Positions 28,583 through 36,129 of a stretch of DNA of 64,000 nt are shown in pieces. The number at the start of each line of letters is the position of its first letter. Positions within the stretch are counted from its first letter, which is position 1. The position numbers were made by a program, and so were the translations under genes. The notes below the pieces were generated by a model. It did not search any database. It had not been told where the DNA came from and saw only the letters and a program-made list of their open reading frames with translations. The stretch comes from Pedobacter sp. L105 (GTDB taxonomy: Bacteria; Bacteroidota; Bacteroidia; Sphingobacteriales; Sphingobacteriaceae), in the NCBI RefSeq assembly GCF_009765875.1, contig NZ_LMUP01000006.1, positions 186,001 through 250,000 on the forward strand, given 5' to 3'.

Positions 28583-29044
28583 TTAAGGCAATTTCATGGA
28601 TATTACAGGAAATGGTTTACCTATTGCGTCAATTTCAGAGCGTTCGGTGATCACAAATCCTAAATAATTATAAAAGTCGCAGGCTTGTTTATTCTGTTCA
28701 TTGACATCGACTTCATTAACCCCCAGGTGCTGGTAAACATAATTGATCAGCGCAATTCCTATTCCTGTACCTCTGACTTCAGGCAAGATAAATAACAAAC
28801 GAATTTGCTTGCGGTTAATTGCTATGAATCCTAGAATATGTTGATCTGTTCTTACCCCATATAGCTTTAGCTGGTCGAGATACTCAGTGCTGATCAGTAA
28901 TTTGTAAACCTGGATATCGGCCTCTGATAAAAAATGATGTGTTGCCCTAACAGAAGATTCCCAAAGGTTTAGAATTTCGGGGTAGTCTGAAACGGTAAGT
29001 TTATCTACTAAATGGTTTTTGAACATGAATAAAGCATTGCCCAA
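28583..29044 (-). CDS. GNAT family N-acetyltransferase (YjaB-like)
   Basis: A 153-residue cytosolic acetyltransferase. The N-terminal part WESSVRATHHFL and the acetyl-CoA loop LPEVRGTGIGIALINYV (R/Q-x-x-G-x-G/A) are typical, as is the closing DFYNYLGFVITERSE. It resembles the YjaB group of small GNAT enzymes. Initiation at an internal Met (29026) is also possible. It is 31 bp downstream of the HlyD-like gene on the same strand, so it might be cotranscribed with the peptide-export genes. Whether it belongs to that system functionally is unknown. Confidence 0.8.
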   Translation of the reverse strand: MGNALFMFKNHLVDKLTVSDYPEILNLWESSVRATHHFLSEADIQVYKLLISTEYLDQLKLYGVRTDQHILGFIAINRKQIRLLFILPEVRGTGIGIALINYVYQHLGVNEVDVNEQNKQACDFYNYLGFVITERSEIDAIGKPFPVISMKLP

Positions 29045-29075
29045 AAGTTATGCCTAAGTTATATAAACCTGAGAA

Positions 29076-29612
29076 TTACTGCATATCTTTATTGATATCC
29101 ATTTTTTTAAAAATGCTTTTACAGAGACGCTGAAGTAATGTTGCGTCCTGGGTGATGATTTCTGCATCCGCGAGCATTCCGTTTCTGAGATGAACATGCT
29201 TTAATATGGGCGATAATCCGGGGTTAAATTCAACTTTTGAAGTAAAGCGGTTTCCGTTGTCGGAAATATCATTTATCATGCTGATTTTTCCTTTAATCAA
29301 CCCGTATTCTTGTGATGGGTACCTTTTTAATTTAATTAAAACGTCCTGCCCCTCTTTAACTTTAATCAATTGGTCCTGTTGGATTTTCATTTCTCCATAA
29401 AACTGATTGTTTCCTGAAGAACTGATCTTTAATGTTGTTTTCACGATATCGGGATAACTGATGAAAACAGAAAGAGAAAGCATCATCACCAGTAGTATAA
29501 AAAATAGCAGTACGCCCCATCGAAGTAACCAGGGAGGTATAGTAGTAATGATTTGCTGAATTTCATCGCTATGCACATTATCTTCAGTTTTTGCGTTGTA
29601 TGGGGATAGCAT
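29076..29612 (-). CDS. Short HlyD-type membrane fusion protein lacking the coiled-coil/lipoyl section
   Basis: A 178-residue protein with a cytosolic N-terminus (about 1-28), one transmembrane helix (about 30-52) and a short periplasmic beta domain. The start (WLLRWG, then SYPDIVKTTLKISS) matches the beginning of bacteriocin-exporter HlyD proteins, and NNQFYGEMKIQQDQLIKVKEGQ through KVEFNP matches their C-terminal beta-barrel. The roughly 200-250 residues that normally lie between, holding the lipoyl halves and the helical hairpin that reaches TolC, are absent. The join falls near residue 67-70. It follows the C39 transporter gene by 16 bp. It is either a natural mini-adaptor or an in-frame deletion product. 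No TolC gene lies nearby. Confidence 0.72.
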   Translation of the reverse strand: MLSPYNAKTEDNVHSDEIQQIITTIPPWLLRWGVLLFFILLVMMLSLSVFISYPDIVKTTLKISSSGNNQFYGEMKIQQDQLIKVKEGQDVLIKLKRYPSQEYGLIKGKISMINDISDNGNRFTSKVEFNPGLSPILKHVHLRNGMLADAEIITQDATLLQRLCKSIFKKMDINKDMQ

Positions 29613-29628
29613 TTTTTATGGTAGCTGA

Positions 29629-31818
29629 TTATTTTCCTAATTCCAGTTGATTTTTAACCAAATGATAATAATTGCCTTTCAGGTCTGTCAGTTCCTGATG
29701 TGTGCCCTGCTCGATGATACGTCCTTTATCAAGCATAATAATATTATCAGCATGGCTAACGGTACTCAGACGATGAGCGACTACAATTACTGTACGGCCT
29801 ACAAAAAAATGCGATAGGTTTGTGGTAATCACTCCTTCGTTATTGGCATCCAGAGAATTGGTTGCTTCATCAAAAAAAAGGTATTCCGGATCTTTATATA
29901 TCGCTCTGGCAATCAGGATACGCTGCCTTTGTCCCTGGCTAATTCCGATGCCTTCCGCACCAATTTTTGTATTCAGGCCTAGTGGTAGCTTACTGATAAG
30001 ATCCTGGATATTGGCAATATGTATGGCGTTTTTTAGTTTGGTAAGATCAACGTGATCCTCGCCTACAGCTATATTTCGTTCTATGGTGTCAGAAAAAATA
30101 AAGCCGTCCTGCATCACCACCCCGCACTGGCTTCTCCACGTTTTAAAGCCAATACTATTTAACGACTTTTCCCCTACATTAATTTCGCCCGTTTCCTGTT
30201 TATAAAAACGAAGTAATAATTTCAGGATAGTGGTTTTTCCACTGCCGCTCATGCCCACAATAGCTGTTATTTTACCCTGTGGCACAAATAAATTAATCTG
30301 GTCCAGTACGGGTTCGTTTCCTGCACCCGGGTATCGAAAGGTAAGGTTGTTTAGACTGAGACTCTTGTTTGCAGGTAATTCAGTACTGAATTCTTTCTCC
30401 GGAGGTTCTTCTTCCTCCAGCTGATGGATTTCATTTAGCCGCTCCAGACTGATTTTGGCATTCTGAAATCCCTGGATAAAACCTAAAAATTGTTGTATAG
30501 GATTATTTAACTGACCAACAATATATTGAACAGCGATCATTCCGCCTAAAGTTAACTGTCCTTCGATAACTGCTTTTGCACTTAGAAAAGTGATAATTAA
30601 ATTGGTAGATTCATTGATAAACGTTGATCCGCCCTGCTGGTATTGTGTTAAGGCGAGATCTTTTACCTTCAACTTAAACCGGTTTGCCTGGAGGTGTTCC
30701 CATTCCCACCTTTTTTGGCGTTCAGAGTTGTTAAGTTTGATCTCCTGCATGCCATTGATGAGTTGTACCATACTGCTTTGATTTTTTGAAGCGATATCAA
30801 AATTCCTGTAATCGAGCGAGCGGCGCCTTTTAAGAAAGGCCAGTATCCAGGTGATATATAAAACCATACTGCCAATAAAGACAAAGAGGATGGTTGTGTT
30901 GTAATAAGCCAGCACGATAGAAAATATGATCAGGTTAAATGCAGAAAATAATGTGCTTAAAGCGGAGCCTGTGAGGAAACTTTCTATGCGCTGCTGATCG
31001 TTCATTCGCTGCATAATATCACCAGTCATTTTGGTATCAAAAAAACTGATAGGCAGTTTCATCAATTTGATTAGAAAATCAGTCAGGATGGAAATATTTA
31101 TTCGGGTGCTCATATGTAATAAAATCCAGGAGCGTAAGAATTCTATGCTTACGCGACCTACAATTAACATGGCCTGTGCAATCAGGATAATGTATACAAA
31201 ATTCAGGTTGCTGGTGTTAATCCCTATATCTACAATAGATTGGGTAAGAAAAGGAACCACCAGCTGAACCAGGCTTCCTATACCCAGGGCAAACAGCAAT
31301 TGAATGACCAGTTGCCGGTAAATAATTAGATAACGTAATACGGGAGAAAGCATCAGGTCATTTTCTTTTTCATTCTTCTGTTCAAAAAACAAGGGGGTAG
31401 GAGAAAGTAATAATGCTATTCCTTCAGCTCTTTCCTGCTGAGGATGATCTTTGCCCAGCCAGTTTTTTTGAAAACTCGCCTGATCAAGCACGATGAAGCC
31501 AGCACCAGGATCGGCCAGATAATAGTTATTTCTTTTTATTTTATAGAGAACAATAAAATGATTTTGCCGCCAGTGTAATATACAAGGTAATTTGACCTCT
31601 TTAAGTTCTTGAATATTGATATGAACAGCTGAAGAATCAAAACCGATTTTTTCAGCAGCATCATTGATCCCTAAAAGGTTAACCCCTTCTTTGTTTATAC
31701 CGCACAACTGTCTTAATGTTTGCAATTTGAAATTGCGACCGAAGTATTTAGCAACCATTCGCAAAGAAGTTGGCCCGCAGTCCATCAGGTCGGGTTGCCG
31801 GTAAAAGGGAAATGACAT
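29629..31818 (-). CDS. Peptidase-containing ABC transporter (C39 family, double-glycine peptide exporter)
   Basis: About 729 residues from ATG 31818 (MSFPFYRQPD is the usual start of these proteins; an upstream ATG at 31842 falls at the edge of a hairpin). The N-terminal C39 peptidase has all catalytic residues: Cys14 in MDCGPTS, His87 in QNHFIVLY and Asp103 in LADPG. Then come about six transmembrane helices (about 160-440) and an ATPase with Walker A GMSGSGKTT, signature GISQGQRQR, Walker B YLFFDEA and switch VAHRLST. The family cleaves leader peptides after Gly-Gly in the cytosol and exports the product. A matching Gly-Gly precursor is encoded directly upstream at 31921-32100. Confidence 0.93.
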   Translation of the reverse strand: MSFPFYRQPDLMDCGPTSLRMVAKYFGRNFKLQTLRQLCGINKEGVNLLGINDAAEKIGFDSSAVHINIQELKEVKLPCILHWRQNHFIVLYKIKRNNYYLADPGAGFIVLDQASFQKNWLGKDHPQQERAEGIALLLSPTPLFFEQKNEKENDLMLSPVLRYLIIYRQLVIQLLFALGIGSLVQLVVPFLTQSIVDIGINTSNLNFVYIILIAQAMLIVGRVSIEFLRSWILLHMSTRINISILTDFLIKLMKLPISFFDTKMTGDIMQRMNDQQRIESFLTGSALSTLFSAFNLIIFSIVLAYYNTTILFVFIGSMVLYITWILAFLKRRRSLDYRNFDIASKNQSSMVQLINGMQEIKLNNSERQKRWEWEHLQANRFKLKVKDLALTQYQQGGSTFINESTNLIITFLSAKAVIEGQLTLGGMIAVQYIVGQLNNPIQQFLGFIQGFQNAKISLERLNEIHQLEEEEPPEKEFSTELPANKSLSLNNLTFRYPGAGNEPVLDQINLFVPQGKITAIVGMSGSGKTTILKLLLRFYKQETGEINVGEKSLNSIGFKTWRSQCGVVMQDGFIFSDTIERNIAVGEDHVDLTKLKNAIHIANIQDLISKLPLGLNTKIGAEGIGISQGQRQRILIARAIYKDPEYLFFDEATNSLDANNEGVITTNLSHFFVGRTVIVVAHRLSTVSHADNIIMLDKGRIIEQGTHQELTDLKGNYYHLVKNQLELGK

Positions 31819-31839
31819 AGTTTGATTGAAAATGTAATA

Positions 31840-31872
31840 CAACTGGCTGTCTTTTTTATTGACAACCAGTTG
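31840..31872 (-). promoter_or_regulatory. Hairpin between the precursor peptide gene and its transporter gene
   Basis: On the minus-strand RNA CAACUGGUUGUC pairs over its full 12 bases with GACAGCCAGUUG (one G-U pair) around a 9-nt loop, AAUAAAAAA. It ends 21 nt before the transporter ATG at 31818. It probably makes the precursor transcript more abundant or stable than the transporter part, or tunes transporter translation. No long U-run follows. Confidence 0.65.
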
Positions 31873-31920
31873 ATTTAAGATTGATTAACAATTAATAAGC
31901 AATTTATTAACCGAAAAAAA

Positions 31921-32100
31921 TTAGCAATTGCCAGGACTAACGCTTACGAAATCACCTGTTTTACATTCATTGTCGCCACATGGGTGAAGTTCCATATGTG
32001 TAACACCATCAACACTGCAAAATACCCACTGATCACCTACAGGGATACCACCAGTTACATTTTTCATTTCTTCTCTGCTTAATTTTTTTTGAGTTTTCAT
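31921..32100 (-). CDS. Double-glycine leader precursor peptide with four-Cys core (59 aa)
   Basis: ATG 32098-32100 to TAA 31921-31923 encodes 59 residues. The leader MKTQKKLSREEMKNVTGG (1-18) has the LSxEExxxVTGG form used by C39 exporters in Bacteroidota. The predicted 41-residue core begins IPVGDQWVFC and carries Cys28, Cys41, Cys46 and Cys59, spaced symmetrically C-x12-C-x4-C-x12-C, with Cys as the last residue. The core is acidic (six Asp/Glu against one Lys). It lies between a VKOR-thioredoxin gene (97 bp upstream) and the C39 transporter gene (102 bp downstream). The likely product is a disulfide-bonded exported peptide: bacteriocin, signal or inhibitor. I recognise no named family for the core. 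Confidence 0.85.
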   Translation of the reverse strand: MKTQKKLSREEMKNVTGGIPVGDQWVFCSVDGVTHMELHPCGDNECKTGDFVSVSPGNC

Positions 32101-32197
32101 ATTACTAAGTTTAGTTGAATTCCATAATCGCTATGGGCACGGCATGCAGGATAAAAGGGCATGCTCCTCTACTTTTGGCCAAAGAGTTTCTTTTTGC

Positions 32198-33778
32198 TTA
32201 TAAAAGCATATATTTTAGATTTAGAGACGTGTATAAATCAGGTATTTGTCTGCCGTTGATCAGCATGGTGGGCGTGTGTTTTACATTGATCATTTTACAC
32301 CATTCATGCTGCTTTTCCAGTTTACAATAATTTGCGGGATCTAAATTAACCGGGTAAGCTTTTGACCAGTCGGCATAATTTTTTTTCTTTCCGGAATGCC
32401 AGTCCCGCAGTGCATTTGCGATTATACTTTTGTCTTCCAGTTCATTTAATGCCATTAAGTGACGGACAATGGATGTATTGAGGTTATTGTCATTGTTCTT
32501 TGAAGTAAATACAATGCGAACCTGTAGGTCGTCCCTATAACTTAGCCATTCCTCCAGTTGACGGTGCATTTTGCTGCAGGGATTACATTGCGGGTTACTT
32601 ACCATCGTAATGATCTCCTCTGCGTCCATATTTCCCAGTACTATAGACCATTCCTGATCAGGCAAGGCATATTTTGGCTGTTTTTTTAAGGCGTTGTTGA
32701 ATAATTCTGAATTATACCTGAATTTCCTCAATTGTGATTTGATTTCCGGTAGTTCCTGTAATTTTTTGAAAAGAGGTTTTGTAATTTGCCAAATTGTGGC
32801 GGGAAGCAACAGGCAGGTCAGGAGGTTAATCACAGTGATACTACCGGGAAAATGAAGTGGCAATTGGAAATAAGAAACTAAAGGAATAAACTCCAGCCAT
32901 AACAATGCTTGAATGGTACAACACAAAATGCACCATTCTCTAGCTATCCTTGCCTGATAATATATGGAGTAGATGGTGTAAGGTAAGCTCAGTATATTTA
33001 ATATTGCCAGGCATTGCAGTATATTTATGGACTGGCTGTTGAAAAGCAATGCGAGCCAGGTCCCGGCGAAATAAAAAAAGCCGACTTCACTCCAGGTTAA
33101 TCCCAGAAAAGCCTGTGCTGCTTGAGAAGATAAGATTGCATTACAATTGGTTTTTCCACCTGCAGCACACACTGCTTTTACCAGTAGGTTATCACTATCT
33201 AAACTTTGTATAAGCAGTAATACAGCAGTAGTGAGGCCCGCTGTTTTTAATAATATTAATGAAACAATTTGCCAGGATAGGGTGTGACTATAATTGGTGT
33301 TGGTAATGATTTGGGCGATAAAGATAACTGCAAGTAGTACCAAAAAGGCGGGGTTGCTGACTGAATTTTGGAAAGAAGGTTTTATCGGTGTTTTTTTTGA
33401 AACCACCTCATCGCCATCCTCAATGGTAAGTACAATGTTATCAAATAACTTGCTGAATTCTGATATGGAAAGTCTTTTAGATTTATAATTCTCATTGGAA
33501 ATCGTTACAGTCTGTTCGTTAACAGTTTCTACAACTAAGAACTCACTGCCTGCAGTTTTTGTATAAGCAATAAAAGGTACGGAAACTTCCTGTATTTCGT
33601 TGCTGTTTATCTGATAAGCAGAATTTTTAATTTTCAAATAGGTGAAAACATCACTTAATGCAAGCAAACTCGGATAATCAGGATGTATATCCAGCTCATG
33701 GACTATCTGATTGGCTGAGATGGGTAATTTTAGAAGGTTGATAAGGAGTAACGCACAGGATTCGATATTTTTAGGCAT
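32198..33778 (-). CDS. VKOR-thioredoxin fusion with degenerate C39-like N-terminal domain
   Basis: A 526-residue inner-membrane disulfide-forming enzyme. Residues about 1-125 resemble a C39 peptidase fold but lack the DCG cysteine motif, and the His position reads EFLVVE, so it is not a protease. Residues about 145-330 are a vitamin K epoxide reductase-like helix bundle with the loop pair Cys204/Cys212 (CAAGGKTNC) and the quinone-side CxxC Cys283/Cys286 (WCILC). Residues about 375-526 are a thioredoxin/DsbA-like domain with CNPC (398-401) and a cis-Pro at TP (502-503); Cys485 and Cys494 are extra. Such proteins oxidise cysteines outside the cytosol. The gene precedes the four-Cys precursor, its probable client. 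The dead C39 domain may bind the leader. Confidence 0.87.
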   Translation of the reverse strand: MPKNIESCALLLINLLKLPISANQIVHELDIHPDYPSLLALSDVFTYLKIKNSAYQINSNEIQEVSVPFIAYTKTAGSEFLVVETVNEQTVTISNENYKSKRLSISEFSKLFDNIVLTIEDGDEVVSKKTPIKPSFQNSVSNPAFLVLLAVIFIAQIITNTNYSHTLSWQIVSLILLKTAGLTTAVLLLIQSLDSDNLLVKAVCAAGGKTNCNAILSSQAAQAFLGLTWSEVGFFYFAGTWLALLFNSQSINILQCLAILNILSLPYTIYSIYYQARIAREWCILCCTIQALLWLEFIPLVSYFQLPLHFPGSITVINLLTCLLLPATIWQITKPLFKKLQELPEIKSQLRKFRYNSELFNNALKKQPKYALPDQEWSIVLGNMDAEEIITMVSNPQCNPCSKMHRQLEEWLSYRDDLQVRIVFTSKNNDNNLNTSIVRHLMALNELEDKSIIANALRDWHSGKKKNYADWSKAYPVNLDPANYCKLEKQHEWCKMINVKHTPTMLINGRQIPDLYTSLNLKYMLL

Positions 33779-34341
33779 CTATTTTACGTTTGGTAAATAC
33801 AAATTCGATAAGATTATTAACAATTGCAAATATTTTGCGATAAATATTAAATTATTTTTAATAAATACAATATATGTAACATTATTATTGATATAAAAAT
33901 TAAAAAATGGATAATATTTGTTAATTGTATATTTAATTCGTATTAGTTAATGATGGTTTCCCATTATTCTTAACGATTGTGCAAAACGGCTGTCGTTAGG
34001 ATCCTTTTTTACTATTTCATGAATTCACAATGCCGCTTTCTATCCATCGATTTCTGACGTGTTGCAGATCCCGGGTCTGCCGGAAAACGGACGGTAGAAA
34101 ACCCAGTGAAAACCCAATGAAAACCCAGTGAAAACGCACACAAAACCCACTAAATGTGTGCATTTTCTGTGCGTTTTCACTGGGTTTTTTCTTTGTTTAA
34201 TTTGTGTTTTTATCCGTCCGCCTCTGGAAGTGCTTCATTCCATCAAAGCTATTGTAACAGTTTAATGAAACTTTGTCAAATAATTTCCAAACAAGGGCAG
34301 GACAACGCTGTTTAATCTATATTTACAAAAAACAAATAATT
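33779..34341. other. 560-bp gene-free region rich in RNA-like secondary structure
   Basis: The first 180 bp are AT-rich promoter-like sequence for the VKOR gene. From 33965 on there are successive structures: TAACGA...TCGTTA followed by GGATCCTTTTTT (33970-34010), the near-palindrome GCAGATCCCGGGTCTGC (34064-34080), and the repeat/hairpin at 34098-34188 enclosed by CGGACGG (34088-34094) and CCGTCCG (34214-34220). No open reading frame is convincing. A small RNA or leader attenuator is possible. Confidence 0.5.
34098..34188 (+). repeat. Five 11-bp tandem repeats folding into a 21-bp terminator-like hairpin
   Basis: Units AAAACCCAGTG, AAAACCCAATG, AAAACCCAGTG, AAAACGCACAC and AAAACCCACTA run head to tail at 34098-34152. 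The 21 bases 34120-34140 are perfectly complementary to 34168-34188, which ends in a T-run. The first repeat (34098-34113) can pair with the same right arm, and GCACAC/GTGTGC gives a competing small hairpin, so alternative folds are available. Confidence 0.7.
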
Positions 34342-34566
34342 ATGATCACTCCAGAAGATATTACCCCATTTAACGAAGATGAAGCAGACGATCAGGTGAG
34401 TCAGCAAGATGTACAATCTGATGGAATAGATCCTATTCCTGCATCTGAAGATGATAAAGAAGCATCTGATTTGGACAATTTATCTCAGGCAGACAAAGCG
34501 TCTGAATCTTCTTTTACGCTTAATGTAGATAAAGGTATTGCACCAGGAAAACCAGACAGACAATAG
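34342..34566 (+). CDS. Small acidic protein of unknown function
   Basis: A 74-residue protein from ATG 34342 (MITPEDITPF). Translation from an upstream TTG is possible but unlikely. It is strongly acidic, with many Asp, Glu, Ser and Gln residues and no hydrophobic segment or Cys. It is predicted disordered. It lies 23 bp before the MFS gene in the same direction, so cotranscription is likely. TATATTTAC upstream, also found before the gene at 3184, resembles a -7 box. I recognise no family. Confidence 0.6.
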   Translation: MITPEDITPFNEDEADDQVSQQDVQSDGIDPIPASEDDKEASDLDNLSQADKASESSFTLNVDKGIAPGKPDRQ

Positions 34567-34589
34567 TAGCCTGATCTGCTTTTTAGATA

Positions 34590-35846
34590 ATGAATATCAA
34601 TACTTTCAACGCATTTAAAAGTCGGAATTACAGACTGTATTTTAGTGGACAGTCAATTTCACTGATTGGGACATGGATGCAGAAAACTGCAGTAAGCTGG
34701 GTAATTTATTCAGAGACACACTCTAAATTTATGCTCGGTCTTACGCTGTTTGCCAGTATGTTCCCTTCTTTTATTTTTTCTTTTCTGGGTGGTGTAGTTT
34801 CCGACCGCTATAACCGTTATAAGGTGCTGCTGATTACCCAGATGGCCTCTATGGTACAGGCTGTATTGCTCACCCTGCTGATTTTTTTTAAACACTATTC
34901 TGTCTGGGAAATTATTGCATTAAGTGCATTGTTAGGTTTAATCAATGCCTTTGATGTACCTGCAAGGCAGTCATTGGTTTATGAAATGGTTGATGATAAA
35001 GCTGATCTGCCCAATGCACTGGCACTCAATTCATCGATGGTTAACCTTTCCAGGCTGATAGGGCCGGGGCTTGCTGGTCTTGCGCTAGAGACTTTTGGTG
35101 ATGATATTTGTTTTGGGCTAAATGCGGTTAGTTTTATCGCAGTGATCGGTTCCCTGCTGATGATGCGTCTGCCAAAATTTGTAGATAAAAAGATTACCAA
35201 AAATGTACTGGATGAATTGAAGGACGGTTTTGCCTATATCAAAAGGACTCCTTCCATCGCTTTTGTTTTATTAAATTTAGGCTTGATCAGTCTTTTGGTC
35301 CTGCCTTTTAATACCCTGATCCCGGTATATGCAAAAGATATTTTCAAAGGTACAGCTTCTACTTTTGGCGTAATTGACAGCATGATTGGTCTTGGCGCTT
35401 TTTGCGGGGCCATTTTCCTGGCTTCTTTAAAACCAGGACATAATTTGAGAAGGATACTGGCTATCAATACCCTGATTTTTGGTGTAGGACTAGTACTTTT
35501 TTCGCATAGCACTTATTACCCGATAGCATTATTATTTGCTGTTATCTCCGGTTTTGGAATGATGTCGCAAATTACCATTAGTAATACGCTTATCCAGACA
35601 ACTGTAGATCCCAGTATGCGCGGAAGGGTGATTAGTTTTTATGCCATGGCTTTTTTTGGAATGCAACCATTGGGCGGACTGCTTATTGGTGCAGTATCTC
35701 AAAAAATTGGTACGCCTGATACTGTTATGATTGAGGGGATCATTACCTTAGTTATTGGCCTTACCCTCTTCCGGGTGCTGAGAATCAATGCAGCTAAAAA
35801 GCTCCATGATGCCCAGGTAGTAGTACCTGTTGAGCCACAACAATAA
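34590..35846 (+). CDS. MFS transporter (EntS/MFS_3-like)
   Basis: A 418-residue inner-membrane protein with twelve predicted helices. The N-terminal pattern AFKSRNYRLYFSGQSISLIGTWMQ and the loop GGVVSDRYNRYK (the MFS motif A position) are typical of the MFS_3 group that includes the enterobactin exporter EntS and many drug or unknown exporters. Direction is probably outward, by proton antiport. Neighbours give no hint of substrate: a small acidic protein is immediately upstream and the xylan locus starts downstream on the opposite strand. Confidence 0.85.
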   Translation: MNINTFNAFKSRNYRLYFSGQSISLIGTWMQKTAVSWVIYSETHSKFMLGLTLFASMFPSFIFSFLGGVVSDRYNRYKVLLITQMASMVQAVLLTLLIFFKHYSVWEIIALSALLGLINAFDVPARQSLVYEMVDDKADLPNALALNSSMVNLSRLIGPGLAGLALETFGDDICFGLNAVSFIAVIGSLLMMRLPKFVDKKITKNVLDELKDGFAYIKRTPSIAFVLLNLGLISLLVLPFNTLIPVYAKDIFKGTASTFGVIDSMIGLGAFCGAIFLASLKPGHNLRRILAINTLIFGVGLVLFSHSTYYPIALLFAVISGFGMMSQITISNTLIQTTVDPSMRGRVISFYAMAFFGMQPLGGLLIGAVSQKIGTPDTVMIEGIITLVIGLTLFRVLRINAAKKLHDAQVVVPVEPQQ

Positions 35847-36085
35847 AATATTTATTTTTTACTGTAGCGTTTTCCTTTTGACATGCGTTTAACTGTCAAT
35901 TGGGTTAATTTTCAAAGCGACTGCACATTCATATCAGCTTCTTACCGGAGTTTTCCATAGGTGTGTTTTTGTTTTTCTCTCCTGGTGACCATCATCAGGT
36001 AGATTGATCTCCGGTCTGTATCCTCTGGGTGTGCAGCTCGTTTTGAATGATAAAAAACTACCATTACACACAAATGGACGCAAAT

Positions 36086-36116
36086 GCCTCTCAGTTTTCG
36101 AACTGAGGGGCTTTGT
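36086..36116. terminator. Hairpin between the MFS and GH115 genes
   Basis: GCCTCTCAGTT pairs with AACTGAGGGGC around TTCG, with one G-U pair, followed on the plus strand by TTTGTT. It lies 14 bp from the end of the GH115 gene. The remaining 240 bp after the MFS stop show nothing recognisable. Confidence 0.6.
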
Positions 36117-36129
36117 TATTTAACAGGTT

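Noticed and set aside
28578..28594. Inverted repeat AATTGC/GCAATT at the end of the GNAT gene as a terminator
   Set aside because: The stem is short, overlaps the stop codon and is not followed by a T-run on the minus strand.
34098..34152. Short regular repeats that might be a CRISPR array
   Set aside because: Units are 11 bp with no spacers between them, and no cas gene is near. They form part of a hairpin.
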